A stretch of 45,562 nucleotides of DNA from contig CAKRQL010000026.1 of the NCBI GenBank assembly GCA_934393265.1, positions 1 to 45,562 of the forward strand, read 5' to 3'. This DNA is from an uncultured Eubacteriales bacterium. Lineage in GTDB: Bacteria; Bacillota; Clostridia; Oscillospirales; CAG-272. Positions 25,758 through 33,846 of the stretch are shown one piece after another. The notes under the pieces are model-generated. The model was not told where the DNA came from, searched no databases, and saw nothing but the letters and a program-made list of their open reading frames with translations. Within the stretch, counting starts at the first letter, position 1. Every line of letters begins with the position of its first letter. Made by a program: the position numbers and the translations under genes.

Positions 25758-26566
25758 ACTATTATACCTCCGTCGTCAGAGTCGGAAAATCTGTTCATGA
25801 CAGAGAGGGATATGAGGATAAGCACCATCATGACGAGCGAGATTGCCGCGCCGGTGTTCCGCGCGCTGGATACAAACTGCCGCTCTATCGTGTCGCCTAT
25901 AAGCTCGAAAGTCCCGCCGCCGAGCTTCTGTGAGATGTAGAATGTGCTTATAGAGGGGACGAGGACCATCGTGACCCCGGAGATAACACCGGAGAGCGAG
26001 AGCGGGAATATGACCTTCGGAATTACCATAGCCGGGCTGCACCCGAGGTCTGCCGCCGCCTCCCACATGTGCGGGTCTATCTTGGATATGCAGGTGTAAA
26101 TAGGGAGCACCATGTAGGGAAGGAAGTCGTATACCATTCCGAATATCACCGCGCCCTTTGTGCCGATGATATGGAGCTCGGCTCCGAGAATGTGGTTCAG
26201 AAAGCCTCCGTCGTCGAGTATCGCCATTATCGAGTAGGTGCGTATCAGGAGGTTTGTCCACATCGGGAGCATAAGGAGCATGATGAGGAGCTTCTGCGTC
26301 GAGGGCTTCGACTTCGCCATTATGTAGGCGAGGGGATAGCCGACAAGCAGGCAGATGAACGTCGCAATGACCGCGAGCTCGACAGAGAGCTCAAAAATCG
26401 GAATATAATCTCCGAGCCCGAGGATGTTCTCAAACGAGAACGCCCCGGAGTCGTCCGTGAAAGCATAGTAGACGACTATAAGGAGCGGCAGGACAATGAA
26501 GAGCACAGACCAGAGTATGTGCGGTGCCGCCGCTACCGAATGAAACAGGGATTTTTTCTTTTTCAA
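25754..26566 (-). CDS. potB: polyamine ABC transporter permease PotB
   Basis: 270 residues with six TM segments. LWSVLFIVLPLLIVVYYAFTD is the first helix of PotB/PotH-type permeases, and the EAA loop reads EAAADLGCSPAMVIPKVIFPLSLSG. The start appears to be TTG, preceded by GGAAAG, 68 bp after potA; no better ATG lies in frame. It partners with PotC. Operon order is potA-potB-potC-potD, as in most bacteria. Confidence 0.92.
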   Translation of the reverse strand: MKKKKSLFHSVAAAPHILWSVLFIVLPLLIVVYYAFTDDSGAFSFENILGLGDYIPIFELSVELAVIATFICLLVGYPLAYIMAKSKPSTQKLLIMLLMLPMWTNLLIRTYSIMAILDDGGFLNHILGAELHIIGTKGAVIFGMVYDFLPYMVLPIYTCISKIDPHMWEAAADLGCSPAMVIPKVIFPLSLSGVISGVTMVLVPSISTFYISQKLGGGTFELIGDTIERQFVSSARNTGAAISLVMMVLILISLSVMNRFSDSDDGGIIV

Positions 26567-26634
26567 TTCTTTTTTCTCTTTCCTGTATCCGCCGTCGGGC
26601 GGACCTCCAAATCAGATTTTTTGAAAATTCAAAT

Positions 26635-27753
26635 TCAGAATTCCTCTGCGGCGTCCGCGTCGGAGAGCTGCTCGAGCTCGTCGGAGAAGGTGGAGTAGTC
26701 GCCGAATTTTCCGGAGTACTCCGATTTCTTCATTATATGTATTGCGTCCGGCTCAATATAGAGACCTATCTTCTGCTCGGGAGCAACATAATCGGTGGAC
26801 TGTATCATCCACTTGAAGCCGCCGATGTCGACGATTATCTCGTAGTGCACGCCCTTGAACGTTACGGCACTCACCGTGCCGGTGAGCATGCCCTTTTCCG
26901 GGGCGACAACATCGACGTCCTCCGGGCGGACGACGACGTCGACCGGCTCGTTTTTCGCAAAGCCACCGTCGACGCAGTCGAATGTGTGACCGGAGAAGCG
27001 AGCCTTTTTGTCAGAGAGCATGACGCCGTCTACTATGTTGCTCTCGCCTATAAAGTCGGCGACAAAGGCGTTTTTCGGTTCGTTATATACATCGGTCGGG
27101 GTGCCTATCTGCTGGATTTTTCCGTCCGCCATGACGACGACGGTGTCCGACATCGAGAGCGCCTCCTCCTGGTCATGCGTGACATAGATAAAGGTTATAC
27201 CTATGGCTTTCTGAATGTTCTTCAGCTCGTTCTGCATGTCCTTACGGAGCTTTAAGTCGAGTGCGCCGAGCGGCTCGTCGAGCAGCAGCACCTTCGGGTG
27301 GGATATGAGGGCGCGCGCTATCGCTACTCTCTGCTGCTGTCCGCCGGACAGGGTGCTGACGCTCTTGTTCTCAAATCCCGTGAGTGCCACCATCTTCAGC
27401 ATATCGCCGACCGATTTTTTGATTTCCTCCTCGTTCTTTTTCTTTAAGCGGAGGGGAAAAGCGATGTTTTCGTAAACATTAAGATGAGGGAATAGGGCGT
27501 ATTTCTGAAAGACGGTGTTGACCTGCCTCTTATAGGCGGGAATATCGCTTATCTCCACCCCGTCAAAGTAGAGCTGACCTGCGTCAGCCGTTTCAAAGCC
27601 GCCGATAATGCGGAGCATGGTTGTCTTGCCGCAGCCGGAGGCGCCGAGCAGCGTTATGAACTCTCCGTCCCTTATGTAGAGATTGATGTTGTTCAGCACG
27701 GGCTCGCCGTCGAAGGACTTTGAAATTCCTTTCAACTCAATGAGTTTTGCCAT
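26635..27753 (-). CDS. potA: polyamine ABC transporter ATP-binding protein PotA
   Basis: 372 residues. Walker A LGASGCGKTT (36-45), Q-loop VFQKYALFPHL, signature LSGGQQQRVAIARALI (from 135), Walker B VLLLDEPLGALD and switch YVTHDQEEALSMSD. The TOBE region near the C-terminus has VVRPEDVDVV. The family hydrolyses ATP to drive polyamine uptake by PotBCD. It is the first gene of the pot operon, behind the promoter at 27818-27846. The ribosome site is weak (AAAGGA, 17 nt before the ATG), which may limit its expression. Confidence 0.93.
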   Translation of the reverse strand: MAKLIELKGISKSFDGEPVLNNINLYIRDGEFITLLGASGCGKTTMLRIIGGFETADAGQLYFDGVEISDIPAYKRQVNTVFQKYALFPHLNVYENIAFPLRLKKKNEEEIKKSVGDMLKMVALTGFENKSVSTLSGGQQQRVAIARALISHPKVLLLDEPLGALDLKLRKDMQNELKNIQKAIGITFIYVTHDQEEALSMSDTVVVMADGKIQQIGTPTDVYNEPKNAFVADFIGESNIVDGVMLSDKKARFSGHTFDCVDGGFAKNEPVDVVVRPEDVDVVAPEKGMLTGTVSAVTFKGVHYEIIVDIGGFKWMIQSTDYVAPEQKIGLYIEPDAIHIMKKSEYSGKFGDYSTFSDELEQLSDADAAEEF

Positions 27754-27802
27754 TTTCTTAAAATCTCAGATCCTTTCTTTTTTTAGACTTTTTACGACCG
27801 TT

Positions 27803-27813
27803 TTCGTAACGAA
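27803..27813. promoter_or_regulatory. palindrome at the potA transcription start
   Basis: TTCGT-A-ACGAA, a perfect 11-bp inverted repeat, lies 5-15 bp downstream of the -10 box, where a repressor would block initiation. No regulator can be named. Confidence 0.35.
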
Positions 27814-27817
27814 CGAT

Positions 27818-27846
27818 ATTATAGCAAATACATATTAGATTTGCAA
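27818..27846 (-). promoter_or_regulatory. pot operon promoter
   Basis: Minus strand: TTGCAA (27841-27846), 17 bp, TATAAT (27818-27823), TGC before the -10. Confidence 0.75.
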
Positions 27847-27892
27847 TAGTTTTTTCAAAAAAATATGAAAGATTTTTTTTTGAATATCCGTG

Positions 27893-27920
27893 ATTAACCG
27901 AAATTAACCGTAATTAACCG
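27893..27920. repeat. three ATTAACCG repeats at exact 10-bp spacing
   Basis: ATTAACCG occurs at 27893-27900, 27903-27910 and 27913-27920, about 47 bp upstream of the potA -35 box. A one-turn spacing places all copies on one DNA face, as in activator or regulator binding arrays. Confidence 0.6.
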
Positions 27921-27990
27921 CGAAAAAACCGCTCCCGTTTTTGAAAAAGCTCGCTAAAACTCATTTTTCCTCTGAAAATCTCCGGAAATC

Positions 27991-28791
27991 TCATTTTTTA
28001 ATGTCGGAAAGCTCGGAGAGCAGAGACGCCGTCATAATACCGCACAACCAGTATCCGCAGGAGAGCCGGAGCATTAAATAAAGGGAGAGAAAGCACCCCG
28101 CACATATAAGGAAGAGCGACACCGCGCGGCATACCGTGTCGGCAAGGTCGGCGGACGCGCGCGCCGACAGCGCGGCGCGCAGCAGCTTCTGCCCGTCATA
28201 TCCCCGGACGGGGAGCAGGTTTGACAGCGCGGTCAGAAGATTGACGGCGGCGATAACCGCCGCCCCGTCCGCCGCCCCTCCGCCTCCGCGCGATATACCG
28301 GACAGGAGAATGAATATCCCGCCTCCGATAGCCGCGAGAAGATTTACAAGAGGACCCGCGAGAGCGACGAGTGCCTCCTCCCCGTAGGAGAGATAACCTG
28401 TCTTTATGCGAAAGCCGTTTATCGCGGCAGAGAGCACCCCGGCGCATCCTCCGTCGCTCCCACGGCGCTCCGTGCCGTCGTGCGCCGTGCCACCGGGCTT
28501 CGCTGTGCCGACATCCCCCGAAAGGACTGCCGGGCTCCCGTCTCCGCCTCCGCAAAACGATATGCCGCTCCGCGCCCGCCGGCCTTTCACGGCATACAGG
28601 GCGGCGATGTGCCCGCCCTCGTGTATCACCGCCGCAAGAAGAGTGCAGAATGCCGTGTATACCGAGTCAAATGCGAGCATTACCGAAATCCAGAATAGCA
28701 TCATAAGGACCCGCGACAGCCACTCGAGCCCCCGGATAATAAGCGTCCGCCCTCCCGCCGCACCGTGTACCGTATAATTCGTGTAACTCAT
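27991..28791 (-). CDS. M50-family intramembrane metalloprotease
   Basis: 266 residues from the ATG at 28791, chosen for its GGGGAGGG ribosome site. The zinc motif is HEGGH (57-61) in a TM helix, and the second motif is NLLPVRGYDGQKLL, a version of the family's N-P-D-G signature. Several TM segments surround them. A Gly-rich, low-complexity loop lies at ~75-120. The layout matches compact site-2 proteases like SpoIVFB, which cut a membrane-bound substrate such as a pro-sigma factor during sporulation, but no substrate is visible nearby. It could also be a general M50 enzyme. Transcribed alone. Confidence 0.75.
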   Translation of the reverse strand: MSYTNYTVHGAAGGRTLIIRGLEWLSRVLMMLFWISVMLAFDSVYTAFCTLLAAVIHEGGHIAALYAVKGRRARSGISFCGGGDGSPAVLSGDVGTAKPGGTAHDGTERRGSDGGCAGVLSAAINGFRIKTGYLSYGEEALVALAGPLVNLLAAIGGGIFILLSGISRGGGGAADGAAVIAAVNLLTALSNLLPVRGYDGQKLLRAALSARASADLADTVCRAVSLFLICAGCFLSLYLMLRLSCGYWLCGIMTASLLSELSDIKK

Positions 28792-28867
28792 TCCGTAGCC
28801 CTCCCCGGAATAAATCATACGCCCGCCGCACGTAAAATATCTGTATACAAATTTATAATTACATGGA

Positions 28868-28896
28868 TTGAAAAATGCGGGGGAGCATGCTATAAT
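28868..28896 (+). promoter_or_regulatory. promoter of orphan lipoprotein gene
   Basis: TTGAAA (28868-28873), 17 bp, TATAAT (28891-28896), TGC before the -10. Confidence 0.7.
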
Positions 28897-28982
28897 GAAG
28901 AAGATGAATGCTTTCGGAAAGTCGGAGCGACAAAAACAGTCGAAAAAACAGAGCGACAGTCATCTTGGAGGTTGTAAATAAA

Positions 28983-29603
28983 ATGATTAAAAAGAAATTA
29001 TCTTCGGTTATTTGCGCGGTGCTTTTGGCGATAGCCTGCATCGGATCGGCTGCCTGCGGGGGCAGCAATGACAACGGGGAAAGCCCGAAGCTCCATGACG
29101 AAACAAAATGGTTTACCGTAGAAGAGCTTTCGGCAAAAGGGCTTGACGGTCTGACCGCGCCGACCGGCTTGTCCGGAGAAATAAACTCAAGCGACGCCTG
29201 GTATAATGACGGATACTCGTTTTCGCAGATCTGTCCGGATGAGGCGACATTCAAGGCAAATGCTGAAATGTATTTTTCCTATTTCCAAAGCCGGTATGCC
29301 GGAAGGTTCGGTGTACCGAAAAGCGAACAGCACAATATGAGTACAAATGAGAATTGGTATATCATAGAACAAAAGAATGCTTTGACCGAGTATTTCAACG
29401 ATAATCCCAGCCAATTGTATAGATTTTATTATGTAAGGGACAACACTTTGGATAATGGCTACCTGGCAAAGGGCTCGGTTTGGATTTTTGAGATCCGATA
29501 CGAGTTTGATACCGATTCCGATCAATATAAATTCAAGCTGTTTATTGAAAGCGCCGATTCCAGTCATAACAGAATTTATACGAACTACTATAAAATGAGA
29601 TAA
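28983..29603 (+). CDS. unknown lipoprotein
   Basis: 206 residues from the ATG at 28983, chosen because TTGGAGG precedes it and a clear lipoprotein signal follows; a longer frame from 28908 would bury the signal. The signal MIKKKLSSVICAVLLAIACIG ends in a good lipobox, SAAC, followed by GGSNDNGES, a typical flexible linker. The mature domain is hydrophilic and Tyr-rich and matches no family I know. Codon use is AT-rich compared with its neighbours, as in the lipoprotein at 22648-23319. It has its own strong promoter and stands alone, so there is no context for function. Confidence 0.65.
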   Translation: MIKKKLSSVICAVLLAIACIGSAACGGSNDNGESPKLHDETKWFTVEELSAKGLDGLTAPTGLSGEINSSDAWYNDGYSFSQICPDEATFKANAEMYFSYFQSRYAGRFGVPKSEQHNMSTNENWYIIEQKNALTEYFNDNPSQLYRFYYVRDNTLDNGYLAKGSVWIFEIRYEFDTDSDQYKFKLFIESADSSHNRIYTNYYKMR

Positions 29604-29647
29604 CTCACCGCATCGAAAAAGGCAAACGCGCCGGAGTTTTATACGCC

Positions 29648-29680
29648 TGAAAGTTGTCCACTTTCATTGTACAACTTTCA
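29648..29680. repeat. 10-bp perfect inverted repeat after the lipoprotein gene
   Basis: TGAAAGTTGT (29648-29657) pairs with ACAACTTTCA (29671-29680). No T-run follows directly, so it is not a standard terminator. Confidence 0.55.
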
Positions 29681-29684
29681 CTTC

Positions 29685-29712
29685 TTCACTCTTCACTATT
29701 ACCTATAACTTA
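29685..29712. repeat. dispersed AT-rich intergenic repeat, copy B
   Basis: The segment around CACTCTTCACTATTACCTAT matches copy A at 15329-15355. It lies between the inverted repeat and the tRNA terminator. Confidence 0.5.
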
Positions 29713-29746
29713 AAAAAATCCTCACTCTTACGAATGAGGATTTTTT
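29711..29746 (-). terminator. tRNA-Arg terminator
   Basis: Minus strand: AAAAAATCCTCA pairs with TGAGGATTTTTT. It begins directly at the encoded CCA end of the tRNA. Confidence 0.8.
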
Positions 29747-29822
29747 GGCCTACCCGAACGGATTCGAACCGTTGACCTTCAGAGTCGGAGTCTGACGCGC
29801 TATCCAGCTGTGCCACGGGTAG
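29746..29822 (-). tRNA. tRNA-Arg (anticodon CCG)
   Basis: Read on the minus strand, the acceptor stem is CTACCCG/CGGGTAG, the anticodon stem TCAGA/TCTGA with loop CTCCGAC (anticodon CCG, reads CGG), and the T-arm AACGG-TTCGAAT-CCGTT. The discriminator is G and CCA is encoded. One mismatch (A-C) lies in the D stem. CGG codons occur often in this GC-rich genome. It is a single-gene unit with its own promoter and terminator. Confidence 0.95.
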
Positions 29823-29860
29823 ATATAATGTTTGTCGCCTCTCATGGCGGTGCAGGCTTT

Positions 29861-29889
29861 AGTATACCACCCGCCGCCCGTTTTGTCAA
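29861..29889 (-). promoter_or_regulatory. tRNA-Arg promoter
   Basis: Minus strand: TTGACA (29884-29889), 17 bp, TATACT (29861-29866). The leader before the mature tRNA is about 30 nt. Confidence 0.8.
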
Positions 29890-29921
29890 GGGCGGGGGCG
29901 GAATTTTGAGAATTTTCCGCC

Positions 29922-30731
29922 TTACCGCTTGCTTTTCCGTATGCGGACCCGGCGGGGAAGAATGACGCTCTTCTGATTGAATATCTGCTCCACTCTCCCG
30001 TGCGGGAGCCGGACGGTGAGCGCGCCGCTCTCCGTGTCTACGTCGGCGACTCTGCCGCGCCGGTGTCTCCCGTCGGAGAGCAGGAGCACCGGGGCATCCC
30101 GCTGAACAAACCGCTGACGGTATATGTCCATAAACTTCGACGGTGTCCGCAGGTTGATGTAGAAGGAAAAGAACTTATTAAGAATATCCTTGGCTATTAT
30201 CATCGGAATGGTGGTCGGCTCCGGGGAGAATACCATGTTTACCATGTCCGAGAGCCTCGGCGGGAAGTCGGATTTTTCGAGCCGGACGGCAAAGGAAACT
30301 ATCACGTACTCGTAAGCCGAGAAGCTGTCGAGCTTTCCCTCGGTTACAGCACCCCCGATCTTCCGCCCCTCACAGTAGAGGTCGCTGACCCACCCGATGC
30401 CGAGCCGACGGTCGGTATGGTGCTCGAGCGCCGTGACGAGCGCGACGGCGGACATAGCACCGAGAAAGCCCGCCTGCGCCGGGAATATCGACGGGCGGAG
30501 TATGCAGGAGATGAAAACGCCGTATTCGCTCTCCCCGGGGCGGAGCCGCGTTCCGGTAATGGGGGATTCGGTCTGCCGCTCGGAGTAGACTATATACCTG
30601 TCGGCATAGCCATCCCTCGCGTATTTGCGCGCGAGTGCCTGGGTGGATTCGACACAGTCCCACTTCTCGATGCGTACAATATTAGTGTCCGTAAGTCGCA
30701 CGGTTGAGACGCTCATGCCGTCCTTTTCCAT
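29922..30731 (-). CDS. biotin-protein-ligase-like protein with altered active site
   Basis: 269 residues from the ATG at 30731, chosen for its GGGGGAG ribosome site; the longer frame to 30875 overlaps the end of proS. The core order is that of BirA/LplA ligases: WDCVESTQALARKYA, IVYSERQT, LYCEGRKIGGAVTE. The key motifs are changed, however: the GRGRRGR biotinyl-AMP loop is replaced by ESPITGTRLRP, KWPND is GWVSD (catalytic Lys lost), and the GIGINVN strand is absent. A C-terminal SH3-like domain (GRVADVDTESGALTVRL) remains, and there is no N-terminal HTH. It follows proS in one operon. It is probably not an ordinary biotin ligase; the function is unknown. Confidence 0.65.
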   Translation of the reverse strand: MEKDGMSVSTVRLTDTNIVRIEKWDCVESTQALARKYARDGYADRYIVYSERQTESPITGTRLRPGESEYGVFISCILRPSIFPAQAGFLGAMSAVALVTALEHHTDRRLGIGWVSDLYCEGRKIGGAVTEGKLDSFSAYEYVIVSFAVRLEKSDFPPRLSDMVNMVFSPEPTTIPMIIAKDILNKFFSFYINLRTPSKFMDIYRQRFVQRDAPVLLLSDGRHRRGRVADVDTESGALTVRLPHGRVEQIFNQKSVILPRRVRIRKSKR

Positions 30732-30817
30732 TTTTCTCCCCCTTTCCGCAGCTCTGAGCCTGCCCCGGAGAGCGTATACGCCGTCGGGACAGGAGATCTG
30801 CGCTTTTCTTTTACCGA

Positions 30818-32260
30818 TTAATATGCCTTGCCCCAGTAGACCAGCTTCTTCGCCGCTCTTCCGCAGCAGACGCATTCTGCAGCTATCGCCTCGCCGTCAA
30901 AGGGCATACAGCGGGAGGAAACGTCCGCGACCTCCTTGAGCTTCAGCTCACATTCAGTGTCTCCGCACCACATGGCCTTGATATATCCGCTCTTCGTTGC
31001 GGCGATTTCTTTGAGCTCGTCGAGATTGTGCGCCTCAAAGGTGCGTCTCTCGCGGTTCTCGCGCGCCTTTTCAAAGAGAGCCTTGCGCAGTGCCTCGAGA
31101 CCCGCCTTTACCTCTTCGACGATATTTGCACTCTGAACGAATGACTTCTCGCGGTTGTCGCGGCGGACAATGACGCACTTGCCCTCGGCAATGTCGCGCG
31201 GCCCTATCTCGACACGGAGCGGGACGCCCTTCATCTCATACTCGGAGAACTTCCACCCCGGCGACTGCTCGGAGTCGTCGACCTTAACACGTATACCCGC
31301 TGTGCGGAGCGTGTCGGCGAGAGCGCGCGCCGCGTCAAGAACGCCGTCCTTATGCTGTTGTATCGGGATTATAACAACCTGTATCGGCGCAACGGCAGGC
31401 GGGAGAACAAGCCCCTCGTCATCTCCGTGCGTCATTATTATTCCGCCTATCATACGGGTCGAGACACCCCACGAGGTCTGGAACGGGGTTTTCAGTGTGT
31501 TGTCCGAATCGAGGAACTGAACGCCGAAGGCCTTTGCAAACCCGTCGCCGAAGTTGTGAGAGGTCCCGCCCTGCAGTGCCTTTCCGTCGTGCATGAGTGC
31601 CTCGACGGTATATGTAGCCACCGCCCCGGCAAACTTCTCCTTGTCGGTTTTCTGACCCTTTATAACGGGAATGGCGAGGTCGTCCTCATAGAAGTCGGCA
31701 TAGACATTCAGCATCTGCACGGTGCGTGCCTCTGCCTCCTCTGCCGTCCTGTGCATCGTGTGTCCCTCCTGCCAGAGGAACTCGCGCGTGCGGAGGAAGG
31801 GGCGCGTCGTCTTTTCCCACCGGACGACAGAGCACCACTGGTTGTATACCTTCGGCAGGTCACGGTAGGACTTTATGACATTTGCGTAATGCTCGCAGAA
31901 GAGCGTCTCGGAGGTCGGGCGGACGCAGAGCCGCTCGGGCAGTCTTTCGCTCCCTCCCATGGTTACCCATGCCACCTCGGGGGCAAAGCCCTCGACGTGC
32001 TCCTTCTCCTTGGTCAGAAGCGACTCGGGTATAAAGAGAGGCATGTATACGTTCTCAACGCCCGTCTCCTTGAAGCGCGCGTCGAGCAGTCTCTGGATAT
32101 TCTCCCAGATAGCGTAGCCGTAGGGGCGGAGTATAACACAGCCCTTGACGCTTGAATAGTCGATAAGATCGGCTTTCTTCACAATGTCGGTGTACCATTT
32201 TCCGAAGTCCTCGTCCATCGGGGTGATCTGTGTGACGAGCTTCTTTCCGTTATCAGCCAT
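30818..32260 (-). CDS. proS: prolyl-tRNA synthetase, short (archaeal/eukaryotic-like) type
   Basis: 480 residues from the ATG at 32260 (ribosome site AAAGGA). This is the short ProRS form without the editing insertion. Landmarks are the class II motifs: GYAIWENIQRLLDARFKETGVENVYMPLFIPESLL, RPTSETLFCEHYANVI, RTREFLWQEGHTMH and TSWGVSTRMIGGIIMTHGDDEGLVLPP. It then has the anticodon-binding domain and a C-terminal extension with cysteines (WCGDTEC and CVCC), the zinc-like domain of this type. It charges tRNA-Pro. It is the first gene of a two-gene unit with the ligase-like gene. The consensus promoter is at 32322-32350; the leader is too short for a T-box. Confidence 0.95.
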   Translation of the reverse strand: MADNGKKLVTQITPMDEDFGKWYTDIVKKADLIDYSSVKGCVILRPYGYAIWENIQRLLDARFKETGVENVYMPLFIPESLLTKEKEHVEGFAPEVAWVTMGGSERLPERLCVRPTSETLFCEHYANVIKSYRDLPKVYNQWCSVVRWEKTTRPFLRTREFLWQEGHTMHRTAEEAEARTVQMLNVYADFYEDDLAIPVIKGQKTDKEKFAGAVATYTVEALMHDGKALQGGTSHNFGDGFAKAFGVQFLDSDNTLKTPFQTSWGVSTRMIGGIIMTHGDDEGLVLPPAVAPIQVVIIPIQQHKDGVLDAARALADTLRTAGIRVKVDDSEQSPGWKFSEYEMKGVPLRVEIGPRDIAEGKCVIVRRDNREKSFVQSANIVEEVKAGLEALRKALFEKARENRERRTFEAHNLDELKEIAATKSGYIKAMWCGDTECELKLKEVADVSSRCMPFDGEAIAAECVCCGRAAKKLVYWGKAY

Positions 32261-32321
32261 AAATGTCCTTTCCCACCTCCGCGCTGTGCGCGGAATAAAA
32301 CATATAATAATATCACGCAAA

Positions 32322-32350
32322 ATTATAACTCAAATACGCCGTTTTGTCAA
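32322..32350 (-). promoter_or_regulatory. proS promoter
   Basis: Minus strand: TTGACA (32345-32350), 17 bp, TATAAT (32322-32327), a perfect consensus pair. Confidence 0.85.
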
Positions 32351-32386
32351 GCAGTACGGAGATTTTTCCCGCCGCGCGGAAAAGAC

Positions 32387-32415
32387 TTGCTTTTTTGCCG
32401 GAAATAATATATACT
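32387..32415 (+). promoter_or_regulatory. aminotransferase promoter
   Basis: TTGCTT (32387-32392), 17 bp, TATACT (32410-32415). Confidence 0.6.
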
Positions 32416-32451
32416 GTTAAATATAAAAACGGCTGAAAGTAAAGATGACAA

Positions 32452-33729
32452 ATGAAAAAGTATAAGGATTGCACAAGAGACGAGCTCACGCAAGAGCTTG
32501 AAAAGCTTAAAGAAAAATACGATGCGGTTGTCGCCCGCGCTCTTCGCCTCGATATGTCGCGCGGGAAGCCGAACGGGGAACAGCTCGACACGGCAAATTC
32601 TCTCCTGCTCTCTCCCCTGAGCCCGGAGGATTATATAACCCCCGACGGTGTCGACCTCCGCAATTACGGCGGCTTCGACGGCATACCCGAAATGAAAAGG
32701 CTGTTCTCCGAGCTTTATTCCGTTCCGGAGAATTATATATTCATCGGCGGTAACTCGTCGCTCCAGCTCATGTATGACGCGCTTTGCCGCGCCATGCTCT
32801 TCGGAACGGCAGACTCGCCCCGCCCGTGGTGTGAGGAGAAGAACAGAAAGTGGATATGCATAGCCCCGGGGTATGACCGCCACTTCGCCATAACCGAAAT
32901 GCTCGGATTTACTCTCCTCACCGTCTCCTGCGACGGAGAGGGAATAGACATCGACAGAATAGAGGAGCTCGCGCGCGACCCGGACGTAAAGGGTATATGG
33001 TGCGTCCCGAAGTACTCGAACCCCACGGGGTGCACCTATTCCGACGACACCGTCCGCCGCCTTGTATCAATGGAGTGCGGAGCCCCGGACTTCCGTATAT
33101 ACTGGGATAACGCCTATGGTATACACGACATAACGGAGGACGGCGACACCCTTGCCGATATATTCGCCGTAGCCGACAGATGCGGAAACCCGGACAGAGT
33201 TTTTTACTTCGCCTCAACCTCGAAAATTACCCACCCGGGCGCGGGCGTCGCGATGTTCGCCGCCACGGAGCATAACCTCGCTCATGAATTGCGCGCAGTG
33301 CGCGCCCAGACGATAGGGTACGATAAATTAAATCAGCTCCGGCACGTGAAATACCTTAAAAATCCGGAGAACGTCGGGAAAATAATGACGGAGCTCGCCG
33401 CGTATATGCTCCCGCGCTTTTCGGCGGTCTACCGCGCGCTCTCGCCCCTGCGCACCCTCGGGATAGCGGAGTGGAGCGAGCCGCGCGGCGGATATTTCAT
33501 ATCCCTCGATGTCATCCCCGGCACGGCGCGCCGCGTCTGGGAGCTGATGCGCGGCGCAGGCGTCACACTGACCCCCGCCGGCGCGACCTACCCCTACGGG
33601 CGTGACCCGGAGGATAAAAACCTCCGTATAGCCCCGTCATACCCCACGCAAGAGGAGATAGCCACGGCGTCGGATATTCTCGCGCTCTGCGTGCGCATCG
33701 CCGCGCTTGAGCATTATACAGCGTGCTGA
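32452..33729 (+). CDS. PLP-dependent aminotransferase (aspartate aminotransferase-like, fold type I)
   Basis: 425 residues. The PLP lysine is Lys258 in FASTSKITHPGAG. Other fold-type I marks are SNPTGCTYS (Asn190) and IYWDNAYGIHD (Asp219). The N-terminal LDMSRGKPNGEQLD and the long loop before GGNSSLQLMYDALCRA fit the aspartate aminotransferase group (Asp_aminotransf family, type Ic) rather than the common AspC type. Likely reaction: transfer of an amino group between an amino acid such as aspartate and 2-oxoglutarate; the exact substrate cannot be read. The ribosome site is weak (AAAG). It is divergent from proS and has its own promoter and terminator. Confidence 0.85.
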   Translation: MKKYKDCTRDELTQELEKLKEKYDAVVARALRLDMSRGKPNGEQLDTANSLLLSPLSPEDYITPDGVDLRNYGGFDGIPEMKRLFSELYSVPENYIFIGGNSSLQLMYDALCRAMLFGTADSPRPWCEEKNRKWICIAPGYDRHFAITEMLGFTLLTVSCDGEGIDIDRIEELARDPDVKGIWCVPKYSNPTGCTYSDDTVRRLVSMECGAPDFRIYWDNAYGIHDITEDGDTLADIFAVADRCGNPDRVFYFASTSKITHPGAGVAMFAATEHNLAHELRAVRAQTIGYDKLNQLRHVKYLKNPENVGKIMTELAAYMLPRFSAVYRALSPLRTLGIAEWSEPRGGYFISLDVIPGTARRVWELMRGAGVTLTPAGATYPYGRDPEDKNLRIAPSYPTQEEIATASDILALCVRIAALEHYTAC

Positions 33730-33758
33730 GCCGCGCCGCAGCCACAGAACGAAAAACA

Positions 33759-33811
33759 AGCCATACAGCACCCCGTGTATCATTTTCACCGGGTATTGTA
33801 TGGCTTTTTTG
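33759..33811 (+). terminator. aminotransferase terminator
   Basis: AGCCATAC (33759-33766) pairs with GTATGGCT (33798-33805), with an inner CCCGTG/CACCGGG stem, then TTTTTT. The loop CGTGTATCATTTTC also occurs in the pot operon terminator. Confidence 0.8.
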
Positions 33812-33846
33812 TAAATAGTTATTTACATAATCGGAGAAACGCCGTA

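Noticed and set aside
27993..28990. Several plus-strand open frames opposite the M50 protease
   Set aside because: They arise from the GC-rich antisense strand; the M50 gene with its HEGGH and DG motifs explains the region.
29890..29921. Inverted repeat GGCGGAA/TTCCGCC after the ligase-like gene as terminator
   Set aside because: It pairs, but on the minus strand it is followed by CCCGCCC with no T-run.
32261..32321. Possible T-box leader before proS
   Set aside because: Only about 60 nt separate promoter and start codon, far too short for a specifier stem and antiterminator.
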